Assembly: GCF_016786255.1 (NCBI RefSeq)
Contig: NZ_JADMKT010000074.1
Coordinates: forward strand, 259,123-323,122
Direction of reading: 5' to 3'
Source of the DNA: Robertkochia sediminum
GTDB taxonomy: Bacteria; Bacteroidota; Bacteroidia; Flavobacteriales; Flavobacteriaceae
Length of the DNA stretch: 64,000 bases
Part shown: positions 63,968 through 64,000 of the stretch, piece after piece
How the letters are laid out: every line of letters begins with the position of its first letter
Position numbering within the stretch: position 1 is the first letter of the stretch
Notes under the pieces: generated by a model
What the model was told of the DNA's origin: nothing
Database searches by the model: none
What the model saw: only the letters and a program-made list of their open reading frames with translations
Made by a program: the position numbers and the translations under genes

Positions 63968-64000
63968 CTATTCCTGAGAATCTTCAGATTTCTTCTCAGT
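63968..64000 (-). CDS. 3' end of a gene, probably rplQ (ribosomal protein L17)
   Basis: Only the last ten codons are visible (ending EKKSEDSQE, then TAG). The charged Lys/Glu/Ser tail and the order followed by carA and eno fit flavobacterial genomes, where rpoA-rplQ precedes carA and eno and L17 carries a charged C-terminal extension. The sequence alone does not prove it. Confidence 0.45.
   Translation of the reverse strand, partial: TEKKSEDSQE

Overview
The window looks like chromosomal DNA of a flavobacterium (Bacteroidota, probably Flavobacteriaceae). The grounds are type IX secretion proteins (PorP/SprF, a gliding-motility type-B C-terminal domain), Bacteroidota-typical families (DUF4293 beside rho, CtlX, M61 and S1/P1 enzymes), no obvious Shine-Dalgarno sequences, and repeated matches to the Bacteroidota -7 promoter element TAnnTTTG just upstream of genes. 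I saw no insertion sequence, prophage, integrase or CRISPR array.

Layout. 1-11.2 kb: end of a small secreted protein gene, an AraC regulator overlapping an AlkB-like dioxygenase, a 785-bp gene-free stretch with three hairpin units, a DoxX-like membrane protein, a second AraC regulator, an S1/P1 nuclease, a serine-hydrolase-fold protein without its catalytic Ser/Lys, a HAD phosphatase, an M61 peptidase, a DUF819 permease and a DUF4369 lipoprotein. 11.2-13.9 kb: a REP-like double hairpin, tRNA-Thr, a small conserved protein, manA, a queD-type gene and idi. 13.9-27.5 kb: an 8-bp tandem repeat, then a minus-strand surface-protein operon of four genes (HYR-repeat protein, a roughly 2740-residue repeat fibre protein, a type-B T9SS substrate and PorP/SprF). 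27.6-41.3 kb: housekeeping genes (prfC, rho, folD, ffh, argS), an MscS channel, an AI-2E transporter and an esterase-like lipoprotein, with simple-repeat intergenic DNA between some of them.

41.5-52.8 kb: a probable exopolysaccharide locus. A membrane-anchored glycosidase is followed by a 1281-residue fusion of a processive GT2 synthase to a GH26-like domain and a degenerate GH2-like domain. Converging on it is an MBOAT/SGNH acetylation pair. A BCCT transporter lies beyond. 52.8-64 kb: M14 peptidase plus peptidoglycan amidase, Rrf2 regulator plus cysH with a readable promoter and candidate operator, two guanidino-group enzymes (CtlX and an ADI/DDAH-like protein), gltA, glgA, eno, carA, and the 3' end of what is probably rplQ.

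The most unusual parts are the GT2-GH26-GH2 fusion with its acetylation partners, the giant fibre protein (recent 402-bp tandem duplications plus trimeric-coiled-coil and tail-fibre-like segments), the pseudo-serine-hydrolase, and the triplicated hairpin units at 1.8-2.55 kb. Several start codons were moved downstream of the longest reading frame, because a promoter element or a signal peptide showed the longer version to be wrong.
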